Positions 17,420 to 26,547 of a stretch of DNA of 58,675 bases are shown here, in pieces; within the stretch, counting starts at the first letter, position 1; each line of letters starts with the position of its first letter. The notes under the pieces are model-generated. The model was not told the DNA's origin and did not search any database. It worked only from the letters and a program-made list of their open reading frames with translations. A program made the translations under genes and the position numbers. Source of the stretch: Planctomycetes bacterium HGW-Planctomycetes-1 (GTDB taxonomy: Bacteria > Planctomycetota > Phycisphaerae > Sedimentisphaerales > UBA12454); assembly GCA_002839495.1 (NCBI GenBank), contig PGYD01000003.1:1-58675 (forward strand), read 5' to 3'.

Positions 17420-18442
17420 ATGATTTCAGTCAACAGAAAAGGTGAAGTATGGGTGTTCGCCGAACAGCACAGCGGCAAACTCGAAGATATCGGCCTTGAA
17501 CTTTTAGGCAGGGCGAGGACGCTCGGCGATACGCTCGGCGTTAAGGTCGGAGCGGTCCTTATCGGCGACGAGATTAAGGGCCTTGCGGAAAAGCTCTGCC
17601 ATTACAGGGCGGACAAGGTTTATGTGCTCGAACATCCGCTGCTGGAGCATTACCAGGCCAACAGCTATGCCAAGGTGATATACGACCTTATTCACAAATA
17701 CGAGCCTCAGATAATGATTTACGGCGCAAGCGCGTGCGGCAGAGACCTTGCCCCGCGTGTAGCAAGTGCGGCCAAGGCCGGTCTTACCGCTGACTGCACC
17801 GATTTGCGAATCGGCGACCATGAGAACAAAGACGTAGTTCATAAGAATCTGCTCTTGCAGATAAGGCCCGCGTTCGGCGGAAATATTATCGCGACGATTA
17901 TAAATTACGACCGCTGGCCGCAGATGGCGACTGTCCGCGAAGGCGTTATGCCGATGCCGGAAGCGAACGGCACAAGGAAAGGCGAAATTATTGTCGAGAA
18001 AGTACACCTGACGCCTGACGAGCTGCCGATAGAAATTCTTAATGAACATAAACGCGAAAAAAAGGTTAATCTCAAGGCATCGAGGATAGTCGTATCCGGC
18101 GGTGCGGGTGTCGGCAGCAAGGAAAACTTCCGGCTAATCTGGGACCTCGCCAACGCACTGGGCGCGGCGCCGGGAGCAACGAGAGCGGCGGTCGATTTGG
18201 GATTTATCGACAGAGACCATCAGGTAGGACAGACCGGCACGACGGTAAGGCCGAGTTTGTATATCGCGGTCGGAATAAGCGGAGCTATTCAGCATCAGGC
18301 GGGTATGGGCGACAGTCAGAAGATTATCGCAATCAACAACGACCCGCAGGCCCCGATTTTCGATATTGCTCATTATAAAGTTATCGGCGACCTTAATGAA
18401 ATCGTTCCGAAGATGATAAAAGCTATAAAGGCGAGAGTTTAA
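17420..18442 (+). CDS. etfA: Electron transfer flavoprotein, alpha subunit
   Basis: EtfA (340 residues) is the FAD-holding partner of EtfB. The N-terminal half has the alpha/beta ETF fold (EVWVFAEQHSGKLEDIGLEL). The C-terminal FAD domain shows VVSGGAGVGSKENF near residue 217, GATRAAVDLGFID, QVGQTGTTVRPSLYIAVGIS near 274 and AINNDPQAPIFDIAHYKVIG near 308. There is no N-terminal ferredoxin domain. It lies 14 bases after etfB and 4 bases before the dehydrogenase, which marks one functional unit. Confidence 0.96.
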   Translation: MISVNRKGEVWVFAEQHSGKLEDIGLELLGRARTLGDTLGVKVGAVLIGDEIKGLAEKLCHYRADKVYVLEHPLLEHYQANSYAKVIYDLIHKYEPQIMIYGASACGRDLAPRVASAAKAGLTADCTDLRIGDHENKDVVHKNLLLQIRPAFGGNIIATIINYDRWPQMATVREGVMPMPEANGTRKGEIIVEKVHLTPDELPIEILNEHKREKKVNLKASRIVVSGGAGVGSKENFRLIWDLANALGAAPGATRAAVDLGFIDRDHQVGQTGTTVRPSLYIAVGISGAIQHQAGMGDSQKIIAINNDPQAPIFDIAHYKVIGDLNEIVPKMIKAIKARV

Positions 18443-18446
18443 AAAA

Positions 18447-20255
18447 ATGGCAAATTTCTACAAAGATAACGACGATATTCAGTTTTTATTCAGGCATATG
18501 GATATGGCGGGCGCTGCCAATCTTATAGAAGAGGGCTTCAAGTTCGCGAAGGACTTCGATTACGCCCCCGCGGATGCCGCAGAGGCAATCGAAAATTATG
18601 ACCTTGTGCTCGATTCGATAGGCAAACTCAGCGGCGACTTTATTGCTCCGCGCAGCGAAGATATCGACAGACAGGGAAGCACTCTTAATGAAGACGGCAC
18701 TGTCAGCTATGCCGACGGCATAAAGGAATCGCTCGATATGCTCGCCAAGGCACACGTTATGGGCTCCACTTTGCCGCATAGATTCGGCGGACTGAATTTT
18801 CCAAACCTTGCCCACTCAATCTCCATCGAAATAGTTTCTCGTGCTGATGCTTCGTTAATGAATCTTTTCGGTCTTCAGGGTATAGCCGAGACGATTAACG
18901 CGTTCGCATCGGAAGAAATAAAACAGAAATACCTGCACGATTTTGCGGCAGGAAAAATAACCGGCGCAATGGTTCTGACCGAACCGGACGCAGGAAGCGA
19001 CCTGCAAAGCTGTAAATTAAGGGCTTTTCAGGATGACAGCGGCAACTGGTACCTGCACGGCGTAAAACGCTTTATAACCAACGGCTGCGGCGAAGTGCTG
19101 CTGGTTCTTTCCAGAAGCGAGCCGGACAGAAGCGGCGGACTCGGCTTGAGTTTGTTTGTCTGCGACAGAGGCCCAACGGTTCATGTTCGCAGAATTGAAG
19201 ACAAACTCGGTATTCACGGTTCGCCCACCTGCGAATTGTTCTTCGATAATACGCCCTGCGAACTGATTGGCGAAAGAAAACGCGGACTTGCTCCTTATGT
19301 TATGACTCTTATGAATGGAGCGAGGCTTGGCATATCGGCTCAAGGACTCGGAATCGGAGAGGCCGCTTTCAGGGTTGCCAGAGATTACGCCGCCAGCAGG
19401 AAGCAGTTCGGCGGGCCGATTGAAAAACTGCCCGCGGTTCGCGATATGGTTATAGATATGAAAATCGACGTCGAAGCCTCTCGTGCGCTTCTTTACGAAA
19501 CAAACAGAGTGGTCGATTACGATGTCGGATATACGAAAAAGCTCGAATTCGACCCGCCTGCGGACAAAGAAGAGCTTAAAAAACTCAAAGAGGTTTCCAG
19601 ACGATACGGACGATACGCGGGAATGCTTACGCCGATGACGAAGTATTTGAGCTCGGAGATGTGCAATAGGGTCGCGTATAATTCGATACAGGTTCTCGGC
19701 GGCAGCGGATTTATGCGGGATTATCCGTGCGAAAGATACGCCAGAGACGCAAGAATTACGACGATATACGAAGGTACGAGCCAACTGCAGGTTGTTGCTG
19801 CCGTCAGGGGCGTTTGCAGCGGAACGGCAGAAAAATATTTTGAAGAACTCGCGGCAGGACACTACGAGCCGCAGGTTAAAGACCTGCTGGATATTCTTAA
19901 ACAAAACACAGAGATTCTGCTCAAGGCGGCGGCTTTCGTAAAGGAAACAGGCGCAGATTATATGGACCTTTGCGGCAGGGCGCTTGTGGATTCGGCGATT
20001 TATATTATTTGCGGCTATTTATTCTGCGGACAGGCGAGCAGTAAATTCGATATGGAAGTTGACACTGCCGACGGCAAGAACAATGGTAAGCCGCAGAAAG
20101 TAAGTATGAAAAAACGCAAGGGAATGCTTGCCAGAAGATATATAACGAAAAATTCGCCGCTGATAAAGTCGCTTGTCGATATGATACACAGCGGCGATAA
20201 ATCGACGTTCGAACAATACGAGACTCTTGCAGGACCGGTACCACAGGAGAAATAA
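18447..20255 (+). CDS. Acyl-CoA dehydrogenase (long ~600-residue type)
   Basis: This FAD enzyme oxidises (or, with bifurcating ETF, may reduce) an acyl-CoA at the alpha-beta bond and exchanges electrons with the EtfAB encoded just upstream. Family motifs are GAMVLTEPDAGSDLQ near residue 175, LGIHGSPTCELFF near 250, the FAD-binding RKQFGGPI near 317, and the catalytic Glu in IYEGTSQLQ (E442). At 602 residues it exceeds the usual ~380; the extra length is an N-terminal ~60-residue helical segment, an insert near 360-385 and a C-terminal helical domain. Substrate chain length cannot be read from the sequence. Confidence 0.93.
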   Translation: MANFYKDNDDIQFLFRHMDMAGAANLIEEGFKFAKDFDYAPADAAEAIENYDLVLDSIGKLSGDFIAPRSEDIDRQGSTLNEDGTVSYADGIKESLDMLAKAHVMGSTLPHRFGGLNFPNLAHSISIEIVSRADASLMNLFGLQGIAETINAFASEEIKQKYLHDFAAGKITGAMVLTEPDAGSDLQSCKLRAFQDDSGNWYLHGVKRFITNGCGEVLLVLSRSEPDRSGGLGLSLFVCDRGPTVHVRRIEDKLGIHGSPTCELFFDNTPCELIGERKRGLAPYVMTLMNGARLGISAQGLGIGEAAFRVARDYAASRKQFGGPIEKLPAVRDMVIDMKIDVEASRALLYETNRVVDYDVGYTKKLEFDPPADKEELKKLKEVSRRYGRYAGMLTPMTKYLSSEMCNRVAYNSIQVLGGSGFMRDYPCERYARDARITTIYEGTSQLQVVAAVRGVCSGTAEKYFEELAAGHYEPQVKDLLDILKQNTEILLKAAAFVKETGADYMDLCGRALVDSAIYIICGYLFCGQASSKFDMEVDTADGKNNGKPQKVSMKKRKGMLARRYITKNSPLIKSLVDMIHSGDKSTFEQYETLAGPVPQEK

Positions 20256-20260
20256 CAAGG

Positions 20261-20944
20261 GTGTTAAAGGCCGTAATATTCGACTTTGACGGAGTGATTT
20301 CGGATTCCGAACCGTGTCATTTCGCGGCCGCAAACGAAGTGCTTAAGGATTTTGGCGCTCAAATCAGCAAAGAGGAGTATTACGCCGAGTATCTGGGTTT
20401 TACGGATTACGAACTTTTCGAAGCCGTCAGAGACAAAAGCAAAGCGGATTACAAAGACGTTTCCATCGACCGGCTCGTCGAAAAAAAAGCAGCCGCTTTT
20501 GAAAAACTTATCAAACAAATCGACCATCTGATTGACGGTGTTCCGGAACTGATTGAACAGCTTAAAAATAACAAGATAAAAGTCGCTATTAATTCCGGCG
20601 CCTGTCTTGCTGATATAAAAATTATGCTCGCCGGCTCATCTATTGAGAAATCTTTCGATGTTATTGTTTCCGCCGATGATGTTGAGCGAGGCAAACCCGA
20701 CCCCCAGGGCTATCTTATGGCCATTGAAAAACTTAATGTAGTTTTTGATTCGATGATTCAGGCCGGCCAATGTGTGGTTATCGAGGATTCACGATGGGGG
20801 ATTATTTCCGCCAAAAAAGCGGGGATGAAGGTAATTGCCGTAACCAACAGCTATCCTGCCGATGAATTAAACGAAGCGGATTTGGTGGTAGATTCCGTCA
20901 GGCAGCTTAAAATCGGCGATTTGCAAAAGTTGTGTTCGGCTTAA
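20261..20944 (+). CDS. HAD-superfamily phosphatase / beta-phosphoglucomutase-like
   Basis: This 227-residue HAD hydrolase has a four-helix cap. Motif I is IFDFDGVISDSE at residues 6-17. Motif II is AINSGA near 106, motif III the Lys in ERGKPDPQGYLMA near 145, and motif IV VIEDSRWGIISAKKAGMKVI near 173. The GKPDP...EDS pattern is that of the beta-phosphoglucomutase/phosphoglycolate phosphatase group. The substrate is unknown. The start is GTG at 20261, 5 bases after the dehydrogenase stop. It converges with and overlaps the TetR gene by 4 bases. Confidence 0.88.
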   Translation: MLKAVIFDFDGVISDSEPCHFAAANEVLKDFGAQISKEEYYAEYLGFTDYELFEAVRDKSKADYKDVSIDRLVEKKAAAFEKLIKQIDHLIDGVPELIEQLKNNKIKVAINSGACLADIKIMLAGSSIEKSFDVIVSADDVERGKPDPQGYLMAIEKLNVVFDSMIQAGQCVVIEDSRWGIISAKKAGMKVIAVTNSYPADELNEADLVVDSVRQLKIGDLQKLCSA

Positions 20945-21522
20945 AAAACCCGCAATTTTTCGATGATATAATCGATGATTTCGTTATCCGCATTAGTGTC
21001 AAAAACCGTCTTTGTCCAGATATTTCCAATCAATATGCTGACGACTAAATCGGTCTGCTGCTGGGCGGAAAACTTATTGCCTATCAGTTTCAAATCCCTG
21101 CACTGGATTATCAACTGGCGGTATTGGTCTATATACCATTGCCAGAAGCCGTCTAATTTTTGTTTTATCGGGGATTTTAAAAGATGCCCCTGCGTGCTGA
21201 TATGTAATATAAGTTTGCAGTTTACCCACTGGCCGGAACAGTTTAATTCGAGAATTTGTCCGATTACGTTTTTCAGCTTTTCGAGAGGGTCGGCATCTTT
21301 CGGCAGGGACTCGAATATATTTTGATAATCTTTTTGTATATCGTCTATTATTTCGGTACAGATAGCCTCTTTGCTTTTGAAGTAATGATAAAACGCTCCT
21401 TTCGTTATCCCAACCGCAGTGATTATGTCGTCGATGGTCGCTTCGCTGTAGCCGTGGGTGCTGAACAGGTTTTTCGCCGCGTCGATGATTTTCTGTCTCG
21501 TAGTTATTTTTTCAGCGGTCAT
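20941..21522 (-). CDS. TetR/AcrR family transcriptional regulator
   Basis: This 193-residue protein has the N-terminal TetR helix-turn-helix: TRQKIIDAAKNLFSTHGYSE, then TIDDIITAVGITKGAFYHYF, ending in KSKEAI. The C-terminal ligand-binding part is helical and not assignable to a ligand. Its ATG overlaps the stop of the upstream phosphotransferase gene (ATGA at 21519-21522), so the two are translationally coupled and the regulator may control its own operon. The 3' end overlaps the convergent HAD gene by 4 bases. Confidence 0.92.
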   Translation of the reverse strand: MTAEKITTRQKIIDAAKNLFSTHGYSEATIDDIITAVGITKGAFYHYFKSKEAICTEIIDDIQKDYQNIFESLPKDADPLEKLKNVIGQILELNCSGQWVNCKLILHISTQGHLLKSPIKQKLDGFWQWYIDQYRQLIIQCRDLKLIGNKFSAQQQTDLVVSILIGNIWTKTVFDTNADNEIIDYIIEKLRVF

Positions 21523-22568
21523 TTCGGCAAATCCTGCAGAGAATGCTTGATAGCTTCTAAAAGCGTATCTTTATTTTTATCAATCCAGGAGCATTTTCGC
21601 TGAATCATTTTCAGGAAGTCGCCGCCGGAGAGATTTATAAAAAAACCTGTTGCCGCTATCGGCAGAACCGCCTCTGCTATAAGAGTTTCAATCATCAAAT
21701 CCGGCAGGGTTTCGAGCAGCTTTTCTTCGGGCATATTTACTTCGCAGTAGCCGCAGATAAAGTGGACCAGTTTTGACTGGTCGAGATAATCAGGCCAATC
21801 AGCAGGGTTGGGTCTTCCGCCTACGATTGAAAACTGCAAAGCTCCATTGGCGATGTCCGTTATGGCCGGCGCGATTTTGAGCGAATCGTAATCGAGAACG
21901 GCGACGATTTTCCCGCCGCTAAAGAGCATATTGCCGGGATGCCAGTCTCCGTGAATAATCTGGCTCGGCCAGTTGTCGAAGCCGTACTGGTTTATATTTA
22001 CACTTGAGTTATTATACATTGTCATCAGCAGTTCCACGGTTTTGCGGAAGCCCTGTTTGGTTTCGCCGTTTTTCTCGGCGCTGATTTTCTTCAGATGGCT
22101 TCTTACAGAACGGCAATCGTGAAAGCTGCCTTTAAGCGGCACGGATTGATACGAAAAATTTTGCAAAAAGCTGTGGAATTTCGCCAGCTTGGCGCCGGCG
22201 TCCACGACAGCTTCCATTTTGCCTTCAAAACGCGCCCCGTTCGTAAATTCGAAAAGCTCGTAAATATGACCTTCGAGTTCGAGAAAAGTATTTTTTTCGT
22301 CCTTGGCGGGGATAAGACGCGGAACCGGAAAATTTTTATCTTTAAGGTAGTTCTGTACCGCGTGGGCGAATGCGACACGGTAGTGGTCGTCTTTGCCTTT
22401 TGCCCGTCTTTTGAGCAGATATTTGCCGGTGTCGGAAACGACAATCTGTTTCGGCGCGCGTCTATTGCCCGATACGAGCGGCTTTATGTGCTGGATAATG
22501 CCGATATCGTAATGGCTCAGGACAAGAGCAAGCTCCTGCGATGTAAAATGTGCGCCTCCTTTTGACAT
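21519..22568 (-). CDS. APH-type phosphotransferase (aminoglycoside/homoserine kinase-like fold)
   Basis: The protein (349 residues from ATG 22568) has the APH kinase fold. The catalytic loop is IIHGDWHPGNMLF near residue 205, followed by the metal-binding VAVLDYDSLKIAP. The N-lobe has YLLKRRAKGKDD with the presumptive ATP-binding Lys near 48. The nearest functional types are homoserine kinase II, choline kinase-like and spore-coat CotS-like proteins, and the substrate is not evident. I prefer ATG 22568 (MSKGGAHFT) over an upstream ATG at 22610 because GGAG lies 5-8 bases before it and the upstream extension is a short hydrophobic run. It is translationally coupled to the TetR gene downstream. 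Confidence 0.85.
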   Translation of the reverse strand: MSKGGAHFTSQELALVLSHYDIGIIQHIKPLVSGNRRAPKQIVVSDTGKYLLKRRAKGKDDHYRVAFAHAVQNYLKDKNFPVPRLIPAKDEKNTFLELEGHIYELFEFTNGARFEGKMEAVVDAGAKLAKFHSFLQNFSYQSVPLKGSFHDCRSVRSHLKKISAEKNGETKQGFRKTVELLMTMYNNSSVNINQYGFDNWPSQIIHGDWHPGNMLFSGGKIVAVLDYDSLKIAPAITDIANGALQFSIVGGRPNPADWPDYLDQSKLVHFICGYCEVNMPEEKLLETLPDLMIETLIAEAVLPIAATGFFINLSGGDFLKMIQRKCSWIDKNKDTLLEAIKHSLQDLPK

Positions 22569-22649
22569 AATAACTCCGCAAAAGACCAAAAACAGTAATA
22601 TAATGGGCAAAAACGGCTAATTAGTCAATGCAAAATACGGGAAAGGGGG

Positions 22650-23888
22650 TTATTTTGAGGCGAAAAGAAAGACAACCAGCAGCACAAGAACCGCTATTAC
22701 CGAGCTGAGAATAACGACCAGTACCTTGTACCTGCTTATCAGGGCCTCATCGTGGTAAACATTTACCTGTGTATCGATGAATTGGCCGTCCTGAAGGTCC
22801 TGCAGGTCGTCGAGATTGAATTTTCTTCTTGCCCTTAAAGGAGGCTCTCCCCTGCGAACAGCGTTAAGGTCTGCCAGCAGTTCTTCAGCGGACGGATACC
22901 TGTCTTCTTTCTTTTTTGCCATCATCATTTCGATGACTTCCGATATTCCCGCCGAGAGCGATGTGTTGATATGGTCCGGCGGGATAAGCGGCTCTCTTAA
23001 ATGTTTTTTCATTACTTCCGAAGGAGTCGAGGCCTCGAACGGTACCCTTCCGGTAACCATATTATAAAAAGTGGCTCCGAGTGAATAAATATCGCCTCGG
23101 GCATCAAGGTCCATTTCACCCCTGATTTGTTCGGGAGAAATATAATAAGGCGTGCCGAAAGCCTTTCCGGCTTCGCTCTTAGCCATCTCTATATCAGATG
23201 CGTCGCGGGCAAGACCGAGGTCTGCGAGCTTTACGATGCCGGCGGGATTAATCATTATGTTCTTCGGCTTAACATCTCTGTGAATCAGTCCTCGTGCGTG
23301 GGCGTGGGCAAGGGCGTTGGCGACCTGTGTTATGACATCTATCGCTTCCTGTTCGGAAAAGATTTTGCCTTTGGAAATGTCCTCATAAAGAGTTTTGCCC
23401 TCGACATATTCCATTACAAAGTAATGATAACCGCCCGCTTCGCCTACGTCATAAGCCCCCACGATATTATTATGATTTAATTTGGCCGCCGCTTTACCTT
23501 CCTTATAGAACCTTTTGACATAATCCTGATTTTCGCTGAATCTGCGGGGCAGAATCTTTATCGCTACGATACGGTCGAGGCTGAGCTGTCTTGCCTTGTA
23601 AACGATAGCCATCGCGCCGGCGCCGAGTTTACCGAGGATTTTATAGCCGGGGATTTGTTCCGCTACGTCCTTGGTTTCTCTCGTACTTTCCTTACTGACC
23701 TGCTTTAATCTTTTTGCTTGGTTAGGAGTGATGAAACGGTTGGATATTAAAAGCTGTTCGAGTGTAATCGGCTCGTCCTTGGGACGGTCCTTGATTTGTT
23801 TTTTGCAATATGCCAGTTCCTCTTCGGTGCAGTATCCCTGGTCGATAACCATCTTGCCAAAAATCGAATCGTAATTCGTTTCGCTCAT
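22650..23888 (-). CDS. Membrane-anchored eukaryote-like Ser/Thr protein kinase
   Basis: The 412-residue protein has three parts. Residues 1-65 are a small helical N-terminal region (IFGKMVIDQGYCTEEELAYC), similar in feel to the N-terminal domains of GspE-type ATPases. The kinase domain at ~73-335 has the glycine loop GKLGAGAMAIVYKA, the VAIK lysine, the catalytic HRDVKPKN (H203-D205), DLGLA in place of DFG, and a TPYYISPEQ activation segment. A single transmembrane helix lies near the C-terminus (VLVVILSSVIAVLVLLVVFL), with almost nothing beyond it. All kinase catalytic residues appear present. Substrates are unknown. Confidence 0.93.
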   Translation of the reverse strand: MSETNYDSIFGKMVIDQGYCTEEELAYCKKQIKDRPKDEPITLEQLLISNRFITPNQAKRLKQVSKESTRETKDVAEQIPGYKILGKLGAGAMAIVYKARQLSLDRIVAIKILPRRFSENQDYVKRFYKEGKAAAKLNHNNIVGAYDVGEAGGYHYFVMEYVEGKTLYEDISKGKIFSEQEAIDVITQVANALAHAHARGLIHRDVKPKNIMINPAGIVKLADLGLARDASDIEMAKSEAGKAFGTPYYISPEQIRGEMDLDARGDIYSLGATFYNMVTGRVPFEASTPSEVMKKHLREPLIPPDHINTSLSAGISEVIEMMMAKKKEDRYPSAEELLADLNAVRRGEPPLRARRKFNLDDLQDLQDGQFIDTQVNVYHDEALISRYKVLVVILSSVIAVLVLLVVFLFASK

Positions 23889-23905
23889 TACACTTCCATT
23901 TGCTC

Positions 23906-24922
23906 TTATGTATAGCAGTCTTCTGGACCAATTATCTTAAGACATTGGCCTTTGTCAAAGAAAAATTGCCGTAAATCCGTACATAAATGACACTTACCAG
24001 AATATAATCGGCTTTTTTCGTATCCTTGTTTAACAGCTTTTTCGAGCAGGCCGGCAGGGCCCTCATTAAATAATACGCTCAAAAACTCTTCTTTGGCCGG
24101 GTCAAAATCAAGCCATACCTGCTCCAGAGGCTTTTCGTTGATATTTCCAATGATTATTCCGCTGCATACCCCGCTGAAAATATTGCCGTAAGGGTCAATA
24201 TGAATGCCCTTAGAGCCCAGAAAGGAGTTTTTGCAGTTTTTTGGGGCTATTTCTTCAAATTCTTTGTTTGCAAGCGCTTGCGCAAGTTTTCCCGCCGCCC
24301 GGCCGGTAAATCGGCAGGGATGTTCTTTAATAGAATTTATGAAAAATTCGGTCTTTTCTTCTTCACAAAGGTCTTTGACCGACAGGTCTTTTTGGAGGTA
24401 TTCCTGCCAGCGGACAAGCACCCTTTCGGGGCCGAGGATTTGACGGGCGGTTTCCGCCAGAAGTTTAACCCTGCCGTACTCGACAAATTCAGCGTGGAAA
24501 GGGTCATAGCTTATCTTCAGCTTTTTGACGTTATGAGTATCAAGAAATTTAAGCTTGTCGATAATGTCGGATTTATTGTCTGCCCATGAGCCGTTGGTTT
24601 CCACCATATCGACAGTGCCGAGGTTAAGATTCGCGGCTTTTTCGAGCAGTTCGGCAAGGTGCTGCCAGTATAAAAACGGCTCGCCGCCGGTAATGTGTAT
24701 TTTGGCGGATTCACCTGCGATGGCTTTTAAGCCCTTCCATGCGGCTATAGCGTTTTCGATGCTTATAAGGCCCGCCTTTTGAGGTTCGCATTTATAATAG
24801 CAAAAGCCGCAGGCGGCGGAGCATTTGTAGGTTAGCAATAGACCCAACGATGTCCAGAGTTTGAACTTGGGCATTTCGGGGCTCAAAGACCGGTTGTACG
24901 CATTGTCATTAAGGTCAAACAT
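23906..24922 (-). CDS. Radical SAM protein with C-terminal SPASM-like cysteines
   Basis: This 338-residue protein has the radical SAM cluster motif in TYKCSAACGFCYYKC (CxxxCxxC) near residue 33 and the SAM-binding ITGGEPFLYW near 78. A later Cys-containing part has GNIFSGVCSGIIIGNINEKP, the wording of SPASM/twitch proteins that act on peptides or proteins, plus KCHLCTDLRQFF near the end. The substrate is not known. It is followed by the kinase gene 17 bases downstream on the same strand, so they may be co-transcribed. An unrecognised peptide substrate could be encoded elsewhere. Confidence 0.88.
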   Translation of the reverse strand: MFDLNDNAYNRSLSPEMPKFKLWTSLGLLLTYKCSAACGFCYYKCEPQKAGLISIENAIAAWKGLKAIAGESAKIHITGGEPFLYWQHLAELLEKAANLNLGTVDMVETNGSWADNKSDIIDKLKFLDTHNVKKLKISYDPFHAEFVEYGRVKLLAETARQILGPERVLVRWQEYLQKDLSVKDLCEEEKTEFFINSIKEHPCRFTGRAAGKLAQALANKEFEEIAPKNCKNSFLGSKGIHIDPYGNIFSGVCSGIIIGNINEKPLEQVWLDFDPAKEEFLSVLFNEGPAGLLEKAVKQGYEKSRLYSGKCHLCTDLRQFFFDKGQCLKIIGPEDCYT

Positions 24923-25232
24923 AAAACACTTGCGACAAATATAAGTCCCGGTGTCCGGTGGGCGGATGAAAATAAAGTGAAATATAAAATAATTGCAAAT
25001 TTTTTATGAAGCCCTGCTGCCCGCCGACGCCGTTTTTATAGGACACGCATAAATGGTACAAATCGGGCAGGAAAGTGCAACTATATAATGTAAAAATTTT
25101 ATCGGCCTGCCGATATATAGTATCCCGTGTTATGGGGCGTTAAAAACCGCCATTTTGGGGCTTAAAGAAAAATTACCCTTTGTTCCGATATTTAAATAGC
25201 GGAAAGATGATATAACATTTGGAGATGAAAAA
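24923..25232. other. 310-base intergenic region with two palindromes
   Basis: No gene is supported here. It separates the minus-strand radical SAM gene from a small plus-strand gene. It holds a 16-base perfect palindrome (TATCGGCCTGCCGATA, 25100-25115) and the 22-base palindrome described at 25183. The rest is AT-rich and likely contains promoters for both sides, none clear enough to call. Confidence 0.5.
25183..25204. promoter_or_regulatory. Near-perfect 22-base palindrome upstream of the small gene at 25233
   Basis: TTCCG-A-TATTT / AAATA-G-CGGAA is symmetric with a single mismatched pair. It ends 6 bases before a TATAAC hexamer (25211-25216) and 28 bases before the ATG at 25233. It could be a repressor or activator operator; as RNA it would form a hairpin of moderate strength. 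Confidence 0.4.
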
Positions 25233-25385
25233 ATGAGTAAGCGGGAAGTAATCGACTTTATCTGTCAAATCAACAAGAGCGCAAAACCTGAATTTCTTGC
25301 TCGTTTTTCGATTTCCGATTTAAGCAGCTATCTCGATAAACTGATGGAAATTGACACGCGGGAACTGCAGCTTGTAGAAACCTAA
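25233..25385 (+). CDS. Small conserved-looking acidic protein (50 residues)
   Basis: The 50-residue frame reads MSKREVIDFICQINKSAKPE, then FLARFSISDLSSYLDKLMEI and ends in a polar tail. GGAG at 25221 lies 8 bases before the ATG. The pattern of a Phe-Leu-x-x-Phe segment followed by DLxxYLxxL suggests a compact two-helix protein and not noise. It is flanked by genes on the other strand and has its own palindromic upstream region. No function can be assigned. Confidence 0.55.
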   Translation: MSKREVIDFICQINKSAKPEFLARFSISDLSSYLDKLMEIDTRELQLVET

Positions 25386-25451
25386 AATCATCGACAAAAA
25401 GCCGATTTTCTCTCTTCTAATTCAAGTCTTGTGCCTGAATCCACGCAAAGT

Positions 25452-26534
25452 TTATAACGAAACGGGTATTTTGTCTCCGCTGACCAGCTTTCCAATTTGA
25501 GCGGCAGAATTCAGCTTAAATTGTATCATTACCGGAACGCTATCGGCGGAAATGTAAAATACAAAGTCATACCATTTTTTGCCGCCGGAGAAATCTTTTG
25601 AGGTAAGATTAATCTCGTTGGTAAGATTTTGAATTTCGACAACATTTCCTTTCCTGATAAAACCGATAGGAAACGCCAATTCAGCGCTGCCTGTAAGGTC
25701 GTTTGCAGATTCATTGGCTTTACAGGACAGCCTTATCTGAGATGTTGTAAATGACATTGTTCCGCTTTCCGGCATTGCTCCACCGTCTTTTATGTTTCTG
25801 TTGCTTATTCCGGTTCGGACGATAACAATCTTTTTACCCGAAGGAGGACTCAACGGCTGATTATCCGAGGCGGATACGAGTTCAGCGGGGGCGAGCCATG
25901 CGGCCTTGACTTCAACAGCCTGATTTCCTGTGATAATCGTGTTGTTTTTATTTATTCCGATACGATTCAGATGTATTTCATTAATAAAATCAGGATGAAA
26001 TACCGCAAGACTCTTTTTCCCGCTAATCGAACCGCGGCTGAACCACGAAGCGAGAGAGGCAGTAAAGCCGTCGGCATTTAAAATCAGCCCTTTATCGGGT
26101 TGGGTCGGACGAAGATTCTTATTTTGCGGATTGAAGCGTCCATAAGGCAATTTTGTTCCTATCGGCATCAGTGCGGCGGCTATTAAAACGGCTCCCGCAA
26201 TGACAAGGCCGGTAAATATAGAGATAAAGGACCTTACAGCTATATCGGGGAAATCGCCGAAATGCACATTTTCCGGTGCCAGCTTTTCTGCCAGGACGTT
26301 TAGCAATAAGAAAACAAGAACAAAAATAACTATAAAAGTGCCGCCGAAGACCCATTCGCCGCCGTAGCCGTAACCGAGTATCAATCGTCCCGCCGTCTCG
26401 AAAAAGGACAAAGCTGCGGTCGAGCCGATAAGTGCGTTCATCAGGAGCGTAAATGATTTTATTGTCGAGCCTTTGACATAAATAAAGCCGACGGTTGCGA
26501 GTATTACCACTATTACGATAAGTTCTGCGAGCAT
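25452..26534 (-). CDS. CvpA-like membrane protein with C-terminal extracytoplasmic domain
   Basis: This 360-residue protein has four predicted N-terminal membrane spans (residues ~3-21, 28-48, 62-82, 102-124), arranged as in CvpA/colicin V production proteins. A soluble domain of ~220 residues follows with strand-rich sequence (KKIVIVRTGISNRNIKDGG, SFTTSQIRLSCKA). The C-terminal domain has no family I recognise. It is the third gene of an operon after the PilT-like and GspE-like ATPase genes, with a 13-base gap, so it may be a membrane component working with them. CvpA resemblance is by topology and is tentative. Confidence 0.6.
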   Translation of the reverse strand: MLAELIVIVVILATVGFIYVKGSTIKSFTLLMNALIGSTAALSFFETAGRLILGYGYGGEWVFGGTFIVIFVLVFLLLNVLAEKLAPENVHFGDFPDIAVRSFISIFTGLVIAGAVLIAAALMPIGTKLPYGRFNPQNKNLRPTQPDKGLILNADGFTASLASWFSRGSISGKKSLAVFHPDFINEIHLNRIGINKNNTIITGNQAVEVKAAWLAPAELVSASDNQPLSPPSGKKIVIVRTGISNRNIKDGGAMPESGTMSFTTSQIRLSCKANESANDLTGSAELAFPIGFIRKGNVVEIQNLTNEINLTSKDFSGGKKWYDFVFYISADSVPVMIQFKLNSAAQIGKLVSGDKIPVSL

Positions 26535-26547
26535 ATTTTATAAACCT

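Noticed and set aside
16494-20255. Confident call of an electron-bifurcating Etf/acyl-CoA dehydrogenase complex
   Set aside because: The longer EtfB is suggestive, but the deciding FAD-site residues cannot be judged without an alignment, and no ferredoxin gene is adjacent.
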